The notes below the pieces were generated by a model that did no database searches, was not told the DNA's origin, and was given only the letters and a program-made list of their open reading frames with translations. A DNA stretch of 64,000 nucleotides. Origin: Phalacrocorax aristotelis. Its lineage: Eukaryota > Chordata > Aves > Suliformes > Phalacrocoracidae. Both the position numbers and the translations under genes were made by a program. The stretch spans positions 59,503,766 to 59,567,765 of the forward strand of contig NC_134279.1 in the NCBI RefSeq assembly GCF_949628215.1, written 5' to 3'. The first letter of the stretch is position 1. Each line of letters starts with the position of its first letter. This document shows positions 26,602 through 60,876 of this stretch, piece by piece.

Positions 26602-28155
26602 CAGAATGTTGGTAGTTGTATTAAAATACTAATTTAGATGGAAAAATGAAGTCCAATTTGTTGCAATATTTCCAGTATTATTTGTAGTACCATCATACAT
26701 AGAAGCATGATCATAATATACATACATTGTGACAGTACCTGCTAAGCCTGCAGCACAATTAAGATTTGTCAGCAAGACATACAGGGATTCTATGTAGTCT
26801 AAATATTAATAAAGTTTATATTAATAACTTTTAGATTTAATTAACATTTAAAGTTTATATTATATTATTAAAGTGATGGTGGTGGGTTTAAAAGAGGAAA
26901 ATAATTGGTGCATTGAATCCAGAACAATAACAGTAAATAAAAAATAATTATGCACAGGTGGACTTGAAGAAAGAGCTGCATCTATTGCTCATGGTTAGAG
27001 CAGTAGGGAAACCGCACAGATGTGACAGCCTGTGTAGTCACAAATTGATACTTGTATGTGTAAATACCAAGCAGTCAGCTTTCTCCCAGAATTTTGTGAT
27101 TCACTGTCACTTTCCAGCTATGTTGAGCCTTTAACAGACATTTCAAAGTTCACCTTTTAGAGAAATTTGTGGTGTGTTGTATGAGGTGGATTGCAATATA
27201 GCAGCAACTAACAGAAGACTCTTAATTAGAATATTATTTCAGTAGAAACACATTTATAAAAGTCCAACCCTGCTATTGCTCTGACTTCTAAAAATCAGGT
27301 TAGTTTTACTTAGCATTCTAGAAAGAAATGAGTTTTTAAAGATTAAAATACATGGCTAAGGAATGTTACAAATACGCCTGGTATACTATCTGTACCTTCA
27401 GTACAAGAACCCAGTATAAGCAAGCAAATTTCAAGGCACTACATCTTAAAACTTACATGAAGAAATACCCCTATTTCCAAATTTGATGGTAACCTGAAAA
27501 AGAAAACACAGTACCAGGACAGATAAAAGTGAGGCATCAAATCTGGTAAATTCTGGAAACAGATTAGATATTTGCATATGGTAACACTGAAATCTGATAT
27601 GACATTCACAAGGATAAAAAACATTCACTAAGAATATAAAAGTCAAGATTAATTACTAACAAACTTGAAAGTAAGAAAAAATTTCCTCTGTCTGTGCATT
27701 ATAATGATCTGTTATGCTTTTCTCTGAAGAATCTGATAGCTATTACTACTGGATGTAAAGTATTCCATGTATCATGGAATGATTCATAAAAGTTTGAGAA
27801 AGTGTAGTGAATAATTCCTAGTGTTTAAAGAATGTAGAAATATGATTCTATGTCAACTGAGTATGGTATGTGCAAACAATTAAAATCCTTAGAAACCTAT
27901 GCAGACCAGTCCATAATCCTTCATACCTATATTTTCAGTATCTCACTTTTCCACAGGAGAAATGTTCACTTTTAGCAAGCAAGGACATTGCTATTTTACT
28001 TTGCTTTAGTAAAGGGGTTCAAAATAACATATAAATAAGCAGTATGATCCCTGACTGGTATCCCTGTCACTCATTCATCCAAAGATATCACAGTAATATT
28101 CACACCTTTCAACAAAAAAAGACGAGAAATGGGCTGTTAGTTGCCAGTGATTCTG

Positions 28156-48045
<19,890 letters not shown>

Positions 48046-51000
48046 TTTATGTTCAGAATATACTATTACAATTTTTTTTCTGCTCAAACACTTCCACGAG
48101 GTGTTGTCCTTGGTTCAGACTACTACACTGTTTAGTGTTTATAGCCTGAACATAATTTTTTAAAGTACTGTATTCCACACACACTGACAAATACAACTCT
48201 AGCTTAGAAATGCTGAGTTAATGTTGAGTATTAAAAAGTTACTAGGTGACAGAAAGGAGTGGCTCTTCTGTAACTAGGGGCAAGGATTGCCAAGAGATGC
48301 CAATGTACACCATATACCTTTAAGTGAGGTTATGTAACTCAGTTGACTTAAACGTCAGGAGCTCTGAGCAATTTCTCACTTCAGTGGTTGTAAATGGTCA
48401 TTACTTATGAAATCAAGCTTAACTGTGAACTCATATAGTCATCAACAACAAGGAATTGTTTTCATTGCAAGCTAACATTAAATGCTGTAGGTCACTTGAC
48501 ACCATTTTTTGACAATTGTATTTCATTTGTTCAGAAACATCAAATAGGTGGGAGGGGTCCAAGCTGATCTGCAGTCTGGATGATGTATGTGAATTATATG
48601 TAGGTTTTAACAATACAAAAATCTACAAATCTAATTTTGTGACTAGCAAGAATTATTTATTAGCAACAGACAGTTAAAGAAACTTGCAGTGTTTTCTGGG
48701 GTGTGTTTATGTAACAGGCAAAGAAACGTAAAGGAAAACCAGGTACAGCTGAAAGTTCAAATAACTAATGACTGAAATTTTGCTTGACACTTTATAAGTT
48801 GAGAGCAAACTTACAAGAAAAACATGAACTCACTAAAGTTCACTGCGGCAGCAAGAGTTGACTATATGGGGCTCACAGGCAAAAAAGGACTGTCCTCAGG
48901 TGTACCACCATGAAAGCGGGCAGCACTGCTTTCACAGGGGCTCGTAACCATGTGTTCCTGGAGGCAACCTGGGAGGAAGCAGGGCCAGTGCCTGACAGGG
49001 CTCGTGTGCTCTTCATTGTCTTCGGTGGGTGAAATTTGAGCAATGATACCTCAATGATAGTATTTGCAATGATTTCCATTTCACCCAGCAAGTTCATGAA
49101 AAGAAGTCTCACCAGGATAGCATGGAAAACAAGTGGAGAAACAGCACTGACCTTCTCTTACTGATGCTAGTTCGCATTGCGCTGTGCTAGGGGACGACAG
49201 GCCTGAAACCCTCATTAGCAGAGTTCAGTACTGGGCTAAATCTGAAGTATCGCATACACCAAAATACTTTGGAGTTTAAGAAATGTACTATACAAATTGC
49301 TGGTATAGTGGCTTTGGTATTAAACATTCCTTTTTACGGTTCATTAGAAATATAATTGATGCAGATTTAAATAGCAATTAAAATGGGACTGTGATATAAA
49401 AACACGCTGAAACGTGCATCTAAGCATTGCAAGAACTAATAAGGTAATGTCAGCAGAGTGCTCTGAAGATGTAAAGCACCATATAAATGTTAAAATAACA
49501 ATGAAAGATACAAAGTGTCTTTAATCAAACGTATGAGCTGAAACCAGCTGCAATTATTAAACTCAAAAGGAAAGTTCCTTTTGACTCATTATAGTCTGCT
49601 TCATCACACTGAGTGCACTGCACAGCTAACAGAAAAAGGTATGTGAATCATTAACCTATTTACCATTTCTGATGGTCCAGCATCTCCACATTTTTCCCTT
49701 TTTTTCCTAGTACAAAGGGAACTCTGAGAAGAACATATACTTTCATGTACAGGAAGTGAAAAATGTCACCTTCCTACCCAAAATTTCTGTGATGTGTGAG
49801 GGAAAAAAAAAAAGATGGGCAAAAATTCATTATCATATTTTTATTGTATCATATTGCATAGACCAACTTCTTGATGTGAATCCCTATTTTTCCCCTAACC
49901 GTAGTATAGCTGGATTCATCAGCTCTGGATTCTTTCCGATATTTGTATTTGACTAGATTACTTCAGACTAAATCAATTAGTGATGTGCAGGTGTGAGTTA
50001 TGAAAAAGGACAGTAGTTTGAATAAAGGTAAAAGTAGATCTGATTCTTAAAAATTAACCTTTGTGCATGAAATAGATAATAATAAATGGACCTGTTGTCA
50101 GAATATGCTATTCACTGAATGTTGTAGAGTTTATGAGAAGCTACTACAACACAGTTATAAACACAGTTTTAGAAGACATGGCAAGAACTTATTTATATTC
50201 ATGATTGCGTTTTTTGTCAAAAAATTACGTAACTACCTCCTGCTTCAGCTAATATACTCTGTCTCTATAAATTGTCTATGCATACTTGAAAGAAGACATT
50301 AGTTAGTTTAGAAAATACATTTGTCTGAACCGTAACTAATAGGAGAAACTATTCTGATTTTTTAATGGGTAGCTGAAACAATTTCAAGCCTTAGAGATAA
50401 TAATTTATACTGCTCTGTAAACAGGAGTGAAACATGCAAACAAATAAGCTTTTGTAAAAATACTAAGTACTACATGGTATAAGGTTCTGTAATTATAGAG
50501 TGGTCTATTTAAGAATTTATTGTAACAGTCCTTAGGCAAGCTATGTTCTTACTGAAACAATTACTACATAAGCACTGCTATTGGGAGGCATCTGAATTTT
50601 AAACACATGATTATATATCTGATCTCATGACAGCAAATGAGGCAGTAATGGTCACTCAAGTTACAGCTGACTCTTCCAGCTTTTTTACTCTTCAGCAGTA
50701 GTAAAGAGAATGTATAGTTAGGTTGTCAGAGGTCTTTAAATTCAGTTATTTGTATAGCAAAAACATAGTTTTGATCAAGCAAAAATAGGTCCCGCACCCT
50801 GTTATAATTTCAGTCCCAGTGTTGGACTATGAAAACCTGTTCTTTGTGATATTTGCGACTAATTCACCAATTTCTCCTTACCTGAAGAATGGTGATAAAT
50901 TATGTAAGTGAAATTTATTAATCTCTGATGCTATTTAGTAAATAGTCTTATGATTTAAGGCTTGTGTTTATGTACCATCCTGGCAGGTATTAGACAATAT

Positions 51001-52754
51001 AGCTGTAAAGTCTTTGGGAACAAGACATTTTTTACTTGACAGAATCTCTTGCCCAAAGAGATCCAATTGTAGTAGTACCTTTCAGGGTTATGCACCCATA
51101 GGGCTTCATGGCCCAGACCAGTCTCACCTGGTGAGCGCAGGGGATTAGCCAGGCCGTGTTTGAAGCTTTCTGAAAACTGCAGATTGTAAAAGTAAACGTT
51201 GCTGAAATGAGTAAAATATGAATGGAAAACATGAAAGGTAAAGGAAGCAGATAACATGAGTCATTCAGAAATATTACAGAAAAGTGAGTGTATATTCTCT
51301 GAAAATATACTACTCCCTGTATTAGTATCTAGTACAAAAAAGAAAATAAGATACTACAATAGATGACATGTGAAAGAGGAAGTCTTTTCAATGCAATATG
51401 ATAAAGAATCTAGTACAAAGGTTATTTAAACAGAACTTATATCACAGAGTTAATGCTGGAGTTTTACAATCTCTTTAAGCTCGTACTTTTGTGAAGTTAA
51501 ATTCAGCCTGGATTAGTTATCTGAGATGGTTTACTATGCAGCACACCAGCTACAAAAAGGAGGTTGAGACAGTAGGAATAAGCAGACTTGATAAGGACAA
51601 TATTCATTTTCCAGCAGAGTCAATTTTAACAGGGAAAACTATAGTTTGTTCTTTCAGCTTTGGCTGCAAAATCCTGACCAGAAGAAATAAAGACACACAA
51701 AAAAGAGAGAGACAAAGGAAAACAGTTCCGGGATATTGTATCAGAAGAAACTCACAAATTTGGCTACTGTGGGTCCCCTGCCTTGCTGGAAATCCCTGCC
51801 TAAAATATATCCTTTAATTGAGAAAGAATCAGGCCCATAGGGGTAGGATGAAGACACAAGCTATCATGTTTGCCATTACATACGGGCACCACCTAATTAG
51901 TCTTATAGTAACAGACTCACAGGAAAAAAGACATAGGTGTCCTGCAACCTGATTGTCAAAATAGGGCCCTATGCCTGGGTAGGTAATATAATATAGACCG
52001 AAGAAAATGAAAATAACTAAGAGACAATGTGTAAGAAATAAAGGTGCAAGAGCAACTGTGATAAATGTAGAATTGTTACTAGATTGTATTTTTTCACATC
52101 TTGGGTTGTTATTTTATTTATTTATTTTGTGTGAAAGAACTAATAACAAAAGAGCTGTGCCCTCATCCTCGGAGCTTAGTTCTCCATTGAATTTCACCTT
52201 TCTGAAGACAGATCCTACCCTTCAGCAAAACTACATCAGCAAAAAAACAAAGCAGAAAATTGGCTCTCCACTTGATTTTGTTTTAAAACAATTCCTATTC
52301 CTGGGTTACTTTCACTTTTAACTATATTCTGTAACTATTCAAAGAGTCCTTAAAAAAGAGAGCTTTCACATCCATATTAAATAGTGGCCTTGGACGTAGG
52401 GGGAACAAAATAACAAATTTATTAAAATAAGGATCAAAGTATACATTTAAATTCAGTCATCATTTAGCAGATGTACATGTTCTTTTCAGAATACCTTAAC
52501 ACTGTTGCATAGCTGATAACAAAGGAAGTGGACTTTGCTCTGCTAGGAAGAGAGATTAGACTGTATGATGCAGACCCAGTAAGTTCTATCTTTATACTCT
52601 GTGCATAATGCTAAGTTCAGTATATGACAATAAATACATTTTGGTGCGTTTATTGATCTATGCATATTTGAAGACATGTGTAATGGTTTTCTTCCTCTCT
52701 CTGGTATTCTATGGCTCAATTGAGAAGCCAGTAATATCAATGTCAATAATGTCA
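48046..52754. other. upstream region of DTHD1 and intergenic DNA
   Basis: This includes the 5' UTR and promoter of DTHD1 (minus strand). No CpG island, TATA box or clear upstream exon was seen; the DTHD1 promoter is therefore of the CpG-poor kind. Remaining open frames are short and without domain signature. Confidence 0.5.
48238..48250. promoter_or_regulatory. candidate RFX X-box upstream of DTHD1
   Basis: GTTACTAGGTGAC fits RYYNYY-N-RRNRAC on the plus strand, and its reverse complement GTCACCTAGTAAC fits it too. It is 193 bp upstream of the chosen ATG. X-boxes bind RFX factors and mark promoters of ciliary genes. The transcription start is not known, so the distance to it is uncertain. Confidence 0.4.
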
Positions 52755-53109
52755 ACCAGAAAAAGAAGGTTAAAGAAAGCGTAACCCTGATGAACAAGAA
52801 TGGTGGCCTAGTATCAACAGACAAGGAGAAGGATGACGTACTCAACAACATTTTTTGCCTCAGTCTTCACTGGTAATCCCTCTCCTCGCCCTTCCCGAGT
52901 CAATGGACCACAAGATGGAGACCAGGGGGGTAAAACCCTTCCCACTGTAAGGGAAGATCATGTTTGTGACCATCTGTGGAACCTGAACATACCCAAGTCT
53001 ATGGGACCTGATGAACTGCATCCCAGAGTCCTGAGGAAATTGCAGCGGGGCTGAATTACATGACCTCTAAAGGTCCTTTCCAACCCAAAGCATTCTATGA
53101 TTCTATAAT
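52755..53109 (+). mobile_element. CR1 LINE copy with internal deletion
   Basis: The left part is CR1 ORF2 sequence upstream of the RT catalytic boxes: the translated stretch at 52833-53054 includes the FASVFTG, VREDHVCDHLWNLNIPKSMGPDELHPRVLRKL pattern well known from CR1. At about 53046 this jumps straight to the last 60 bp of the element (aggtcctttccaacccaaagcattctatgattctat). The RT core and most of the 3' region (probably over 1.5 kb) are therefore missing from the middle. Not active. Confidence 0.9.
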
Positions 53110-56100
53110 AGTATAAGAAAAACAAAGAAAGTGCTATAGATGTACCGTGTCACAGAAATTGTATGCTCATGTGGATGGTTCATTTAGCACTATACCATAG
53201 AGACCAGTGCTGGATGTTTGGAAGAAAGTCATAATCACCTTGAAACATGTAATTATGAAATGACATGGTTAGAAAAGGTATATCTCTCCAAGCACAGTCA
53301 CAGTACTTGACACTAAGCCATCTTAACTATGAGTCAGTATGCATGAGCCTCAAGTTAGGAAAGACAAAGCTCCAGAGCATAGGCGGAAAGAAAGGCTGAG
53401 CTTGTGCTAAACCCTGGTGTGGGGCCACCTATGTACCTACACTCACTTAAATGCTGCATGGTGTTCTTGGCCTGAATTTGCCATTACATTTAAGTTAGCT
53501 TCTGAGGAGGTTTAAGGTAACCAATGCTGAGAAAACAAGCCACACTCAGCTGTGCTGGGGTAGAGCTAACACACAGAAGAGAGGATTGGGGTGCTAACCA
53601 TGTTTTTCACATTTCTGAGCCTGATCTATGCCAAACTCTATTGGCACAGCCTTTGGTGAGCTTTGTGATCTGGGGAGGGGGGAAAGCAGCTTATATTCTT
53701 TATGTGTTCTCTTTTAGTTTAATTGTTGGTAACTATTTGCAAATACTTTGAATATTATTCCATGGGAACAAATAATCATCTGTGTACTGACGGAAGACAA
53801 GGAGGTTGCAGACTGGGGCTTTATGAGTCCTCATCTTTGGTTGGCAAGGTCCTCATCTTTGGAATGGCAAGACTTCTAGCCCATCTAATCTGTCCTTTAC
53901 TACTTGAGCATAGACCTACAAAATACAGCAAGAATGTAGGGGAAGATAAAAATAGCAATATACACTCTCAAATCCATATACTATATTACCCTATTTACGT
54001 TCTTCTACAGGACATAATCTTGACTTAGCTGAAGACCTATTCTGCCTGAAATCCAGCTTGAACTGTAATATGCATTTCCTTTACCTCCCTTTTGTGAAAG
54101 AAATACAGACCACTTTCACTGGTGCTTCTCTTACAATGGACAATTCCTGCAGGCACAAAAGTAGTGAGCTTTGCTGACAGATATGAAGCCAAAGAGGCCT
54201 TTCCGTAGCTGCTGAAATACCCTAATCAGTTTTCATTACATTTTTTCCATGCTCATTTAGACTCTTGGTGCACTGCAGACATGGCAATGTATGGTTTTAG
54301 TGCATTAATTTAAACTAGAATTTCCTTTATTTTTAAATTTATTTCCTTTTAATTTTGTTCTGTATGCAAGACTATGAAGGCCTCCAGGATTCTGAGCATT
54401 CATAAACAAGCCATAAGTTTTGTACTGCGGTAGCTGAACAGAGTATGTAATTTGAATTCCATGCCAGTGATTTAGCCGAGAGGCAGAAAGATTTAGTCAA
54501 GGTTTTGGTCTTGCATAAGTTCTTTCCTTTGTGCATACAATATTGAATTATCTTGAATCAAGCCTTTGTGTGATACATTGGCTTTCTGATTATTTTGTAA
54601 GGAAAGGACAAGATTACCACAGTGTCTCTGAAAGGTCAGAAGTTTGATTAACTGCTTACCTGGAGAAGATCATAATTTCCACAGCCTCTCTGCTCTTTAG
54701 TCTCATTTTATAAGATTAAGTAATAATCTAATTATAAGCTTTGGGAAAAACTAATTCTTGAAAGAAAAATGCCTTTTGATGCGATCAGTAATAGTATTTT
54801 GTCGTTATTAAACATGATTGATGTTTAATGTTAATGTTTACTTATATAAGAAAAACTAGGCTTTTCTATCCAATATTGAAGTGACACTTACTTAATTACA
54901 ATTTTAATTAAATTTAAGAAAGGGAGAGGTGGTAGAAACATGATATGAAATTGTCGTTTTCACTTGATGGTATTTCTTTTCCTAATGATTAAGTCCTACT
55001 CTCAGTTATACTGCTGTCCTCAATAACAGAGTGCAACCTTCATTGCTCTTAAGAGATACTCTTGGTACAAAACAATCCTTAAGGAAGTAAGAAATCTTCT
55101 GAGTAGAAGAAGGTGAAAAAGATAGCAGGAACTGTAACTGGATATAGAATGGTGCGGTGTGACCAATTTCAGTAGAGCTTGTAACATCAGCTGAGTATTT
55201 GAATGAGATTTCTTAAATGGCAACCTAATTCAAAATTGTAGGCAGAATACTTATGCCATCCCTTGTTTACCTAAAATAACTAAGGTTACCAGTACCCCAG
55301 TACCATGTGGTACTCTCCAGGTGGCTTGGCTGCTTTTGACTTTTCTTTTAGCATTTTATGTTTGAGGCTGTTCCTCATTTTGTTACTTAGAAAACAGACT
55401 GAAAACTAAGGACACAGTATGTGAAATGGGATGCAAGTAGTAAAACTTAAGAGTTGACACTTCTCAGCTTCTGACTTAGTAACCTCACAGAATTTATTCC
55501 TGGAGAGATGGGGTATCTTCATTATGAGTCTTCTATTAAATTTTATTTGTATATACAGTAAGCCTCCAGTTTAGTCCCTTTAATTGCAGCAGAACCCTGG
55601 GGAGTGAGCCAACTATCATGAGTTGGTTTCTTTGGTTGAGCAGAAATCAATGAGGAAAAGAAAAAAGAGGAGAGAGATCATGTGTTTCACCAGACCTAAA
55701 TACTAATGTGAAATTATGTTGAACCATATACAATTTTGACTGTGGTTGTACTTTGGAAATTTTGTCCTCTAAAAATAGTTCTGTGATGTCTATTATGTCT
55801 CATTACTTTCCATGATAAATTTGCTGAAGCAACAAGTAAAATGAAAGAGGGAAGGAGGTATCTGAGGCAGTGACCTTTAAAACTAATAGCATCTTTAAAT
55901 ATGTCATATGCGGTTTCTGTAGAATGCGAGCAAGCCAATACTGTGTAGATAAAACCTTAATGATGTGTGATTCATTACAATTCAATGAACTGTGCAAAAG
56001 ATGAATATGGGAAATTTAGCACTTTGCTGTGCAGGAAAGTTCCTCAGAGGGATTTATTTTCAAATAAGTTTAAGAATGCTCCATTAGACTTCTCAAAGGT

Positions 56101-59100
56101 GACAGGAAGTTATGCCAAGGTAACTAGGTCCTCTAAATGACAGCAATAGCAAAGAAATAAAAAGGAACTTACTACGTGCTTTGACACTGCATTTGTATTC
56201 GAAAGCAACTTGAAAACCTTTAAATAAAAATGAGAGACAGAAGTGCTAGGAGAAGGTCCCTCACTGACCACAGGTACTCTGAAAAAAACAGTAGCGAAGC
56301 AACCACTCTAGCTTTTCTAGTGACAGGTTTCTTAGAGAAACCCTGAGCAGCAGCTAGAATGAGAGATTTTTAAAATTTGGTTTTTTTCTTGGTCAGATGC
56401 CTGTCATTTGAAGCAAGAGCTTAACCCCCCTGCCTTGCGAGAATAAATCTGCTGTTTTCATTTTTAGACTTGTGAACTCAGGTGAATCTTATATGTAGGA
56501 CATGGTTTTACTTCCCTGTAAGCAATGAATTCAGTTAAAGCAGTACTGAAGACAAAATTCTCAGGTTGTCTGCAGATTGAAACACATATCAATGTATATG
56601 AAACTGGAGGATCACCAGTCTATGGGGCTGTATCAACAGGTTTGGGTGCTAGCTCAAAACAGGGCATGGAGCAGGTTCGTCCAGCAAAGTACTGTATTGG
56701 GTGCTTTGGGAAAAGGCAGTAGGTAGACTGTCCTTAACTTCCAGAAACCTCACGTTGTCCCAGGGATGTATTTTGACTTGTCATCTTTGCAGACTCCCAT
56801 TGAGAGTGAGGTAGGTTCAATGCTTCTGACTCACTCATGACCACTACACAAGAGGTGCTTTTAGAGCAAATGTTACTACTGGTTTATAAGTGTTTTTATT
56901 CTCAGAAAGAGTATTTTAGTTAATCCGAATAACTTCTTGCCTTTAGAGGATTTTGCATGTGCAGCTGAGTGCAATATACAATACATAACGCAGAAAATTC
57001 ACTCTGACTTAACTGTCACCAGAATTGGTAAGGGAAAGAAAAAATAATCAGTATATTGTAAAAGTAATCGGTAAACAGTACATCACCCTGTTACAGCAGC
57101 TTTATGTCATTTGTTTCAAAAGTCATATATCAATGTCAAAATAGCTTACAGGGTATCTCATGGGTCCATCAGTAGTTTTAAGCAAAGAGAGACTGGGTTA
57201 CGGTCAAACATATAGCCATTAAAGAAAATAAGATGGCAAAAGCCACTATTGTTGTGTTGTCATACCCTCAAAGAAAAACATTAACTAGTTTATAAAGTTA
57301 TAGTCTTAAAATACAAATCCATCATATGGTACAGGGAACTATCTTACGATGTTCTTGGAAATCAGATTGACTATTATACAATTACATTAAAATATGGGGT
57401 AAGGGTCAAACTGGCTTACAGGCCTGAGTAAAAATGTAGGCTGGTGCCCAGTGAGACATACAAAAGTAACTGAGTTACAATGCACTGAATAACTGGCTGA
57501 GAGGAATTCCAAGGTCACATAAACAGTTGATAGCAAATGCAAAAACTGAACCTAGTATCTCAACTCTTGTGCTTATTCTTAACAACAGCCCTATCATTTT
57601 TCTGAAGCTTTGCAGCATTTTGTCTTACCCTGAGTGAAATATGTTACCTCATACTAGAATTCTGCTTGTGAAAATTGTAATGCATGATTTAATTTCCAAG
57701 GTTAGCTTTCCTGCCATTTTATTAGCAATAATATCGACACTATACTATAACAATAGTAGCGAAGCTCAAATCATAAAAGGCCTAGATATTCACCTGCTGG
57801 TTGTTTGGGATGTAGCTAATATTTCATTTCTTATAATGCTTCACAGGCTCCAAAAACTAAATACATTTAACATTCTCAACACCTTGAGGAGACTGGTGGA
57901 TTAATTTTATTATCTCTGCTTTAAAGAGGAGCAAATGAGACTGAAAAGATCGCAGAAGATCAAGTTTAGAACTTAGACCTTGCTACCTAGCTTGGACTGT
58001 GTTCAGTGGGAATATGTATTATTTTTACTGCAGAGAGAGAAATAATCTCATTAAAAGTCACAAACTCAGTTCTTCTGTGTATTTTTAGATAGCTGACAAA
58101 CTGTGTACAATATCAGAGCTACTTGTAGGCCATCCATAAAAGAAGAAGGAGCCATTGCTTCCCTGGTTTATCTTATCAATTAGATGTTTGTACAGCTAGT
58201 TTTGGAGTTCTTAAATACAATAAATATGCAGCAAGTAGAACTGATCTATAGTTTTAAAGATATACACATCCAAAAATTACAATATTTGAAAATTGGAAAA
58301 TGGTTGACTAGTTTGAATAAGTTACATGAACAATAAAAAATGGGGCAAACATCTACTTTGACTTATGACAAACCACACAGATGGAGTGTGGAAATCCGGG
58401 GTATATTCATATTCCAAGGATCAGTTCCTGTACAGTTTAGATTATATTATTCCATTTAAACACAGACTTACATGGTTATTCTTATGGACAGATAATATTA
58501 AAAATAATTAGGCCAATATAAATTACTGGAAAACAAGGGTATTTAAAAGGTTTTTGTAACCATAAATCTGAGCTGGAAGGCAATCTTAGCATGTTCACTA
58601 CGAATGACCTTTTTGTATGGCCAAATGTATTTTAGGGTACAAAGGGCCCCAATGCCTTTCAGAGGATATAGCAAAAGTCTTGCAACGTCTTTTTAGAAAT
58701 AATTTGTAAACCGAAATGTTATCTTCACCGACTAAAAAAACTTTACCTACCTAATATTTTTTCATTACAGCAACATAAAAACTCAAGGGAAGAGGAAATT
58801 ATCAGATAATAAAATCTCTGCAGTTTTGAAGCCTGTCAGCAGATTTTCAAATCTCAAGAATATCAACAAGCCATAGACTAGTACTATGCCTTATGTCATA
58901 TCTGAATTACATCAGAATTAGTAAGAAGCAATTTCCTTTTAGATTTTTCTAAGTTGTTGGTTGTTTTTTTTTTTTACCATAGTGGTAGAAAGCTGCCATT
59001 CCATGCTCTGACACAGAACTATATGCTGTAGATAAACCAGAGGCTTGAGAGCTTTCTTAAAATCTAATAAATTATACTACTTTATTTCTAACAAAGAGTA

Positions 59101-60876
59101 AAACAGCATATAGGTTTGCCTGATAGTGATAATGTCATTTAGACATACACAAAAAGACAAGAAAACCCTCCTATACCCTCAAAAGACCAACATGGCTGAA
59201 AATGAACTTGTATATACTGCAATTTTTCTGGATATAATGCAAGCAAAACATGTAAATACAACTGAGTAGGTGTTTCAGACATTTAATGCTTATTTCTGCC
59301 ATTCCTTGCACCCTCCCCCACCCCCCGAAAAAAAAAAAGCCCGAAAAAGTAAAAAGTCATAGATCTTGTAGTCTCATACTGTGGTCAAGTCAAGTAGTAA
59401 GTATAATTCTGGTTGAGACACTGTGCCAGGGTGCAGTGTCATGTTCTGCTCTGAGGGGTGATGCTATTACTGCACAAGTTTAAAGGTGCAGAAGGCAATC
59501 TCTTTTAGCAAGTTCCATGTGAGACTCCGACATCTGTTTCAAAGACGAACACTGAGGGGACCATTATCTGTGGTCTCTGCTGCTGGCCCACTGACATGGG
59601 CAAATCACATGGGTCTCCTGGAAGAGAAAGAAAGGTGGACTTTATAGAAGGACTTGGGAGTTTCTTGACAGAGAAGAAAGAGCTGAAGGGTATTAATAAT
59701 GCCGATACCGTAAGCCTTGCAGGGAAAAGAAATTCAGCCCAGCATAAACTACTAAATAATTGGGTTCTTGCATGGCAAGGCAAACCTTACAAAGGAGGGT
59801 GGGTCTTTTGTTGTTTACAAGACCTGAATCTTTCAAATATTTTAAGTTACTGTGGTTAAAATTCCTTTTCTAAGTCAGCATTCATTGGCATTCTTACTGT
59901 TCTGAAAGGAAGCTACGCTTAGCTGGAAATCTTAGGCAAATCTGTGATCGGATGACTCTGTGAGTCATTAGGTTACAATCCAGAAAGGCTATGACCCATA
60001 AGGGTGTTAGTATACTTACCTGGATACATCTGTGCGCTAACTTGGTTTGGAAACATACGGGTCCCTTTGCAAATACTTGGGAATGATGCTAAGACAGACT
60101 CAGCAAAAGCATTAATAAAAAGTCAGGCAAGAACATAATTAATTTCTTTAGGTTATCTAAAAAGGCAAAACCAAAAGTTTGCACTGGAGTGGAACTTTCT
60201 TGCCACAAAATTTGCTTGCATAATGCAAGCTTAGGAGGTGAAATTAACTGCATTTTTTTTGTACACTGGTATTTAGGCATCTCACAATTAGGACTTGCAG
60301 CAGGATTTTCAGAAGTGCTTCAGCACTGGTGGAATTGGTTCTGTAATGCTGAACTTCAAACTTCTAATTGTTTTGACTGGGAGTTGGAGTGAAATAGTTG
60401 TTTACATTCAAAATTGTGATCCAGAAACCTCATTTTACTACCATGGCACAAAGAGTTTTTAACAGCGTTACTATTAGTAAGGCTATTTGGTAAGGCTGTA
60501 TTTAGCATGCAGTAAGCGGTCTTTGAAGCAGAAAAAAGAACCCAGGTTTACTTGCTCCTAAATGAGCACTTCAACTACTGGCCTCTTTTTCTCAATAGAT
60601 CTTTGCATCTTTTCTGCTTCAGCACAGTGGCAGGCCTCAGACTTCACCTACAACAGCGTGAACCTTCTGGTATGACCTTGGATCTAATTAGAAAAAAATG
60701 AGAACCGATACATTAAGAGGAAGATGTGTATGCGCATGGATGAAATATATGAAAGTACTTTTCAGTCTCATTTTGTGCAACAAAAAGCTAGTTTCAGCTG
60801 AGTGGCAGTAATTCACAGATGTGGGCGAGTTCCTAGAAGTGGGGAAGTTACTTGCATTACCGAAAGCTTAGTAATA
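53110..60876. other. intergenic DNA between DTHD1 and the CpG-island gene
   Basis: No gene recognised. Open frames up to about 100 codons have no domain or splice context. One near-tandem repeat of cctcatctttgg occurs around 53828-53862. The region probably holds regulatory DNA for the two flanking promoters, but I see no specific element. Confidence 0.5.

Larger units (their letters stand above)
9941..28155. other. gene-poor DNA downstream of DTHD1
   Basis: Eighteen kilobases without a recognisable gene. Small open frames of 60-130 codons lack domains and splice context. The stretch includes a GC-richer patch at 11940-12260, a GT-rich low-complexity tract at 17917-17977, a TG-repeat-like tract at 21088-21134, and two CTCF-like strings at 22793-22806 and 26587-26601. 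No retroviral or CR1 segment was clear. The part nearest 28155 will include the 3' UTR of DTHD1. Confidence 0.5.

Noticed and set aside
53110-60876. Searched for tRNA, snRNA or other small RNA genes
   Set aside because: No A/B-box pairs with cloverleaf pairing or other family signature were seen by eye; this does not exclude divergent small RNAs.
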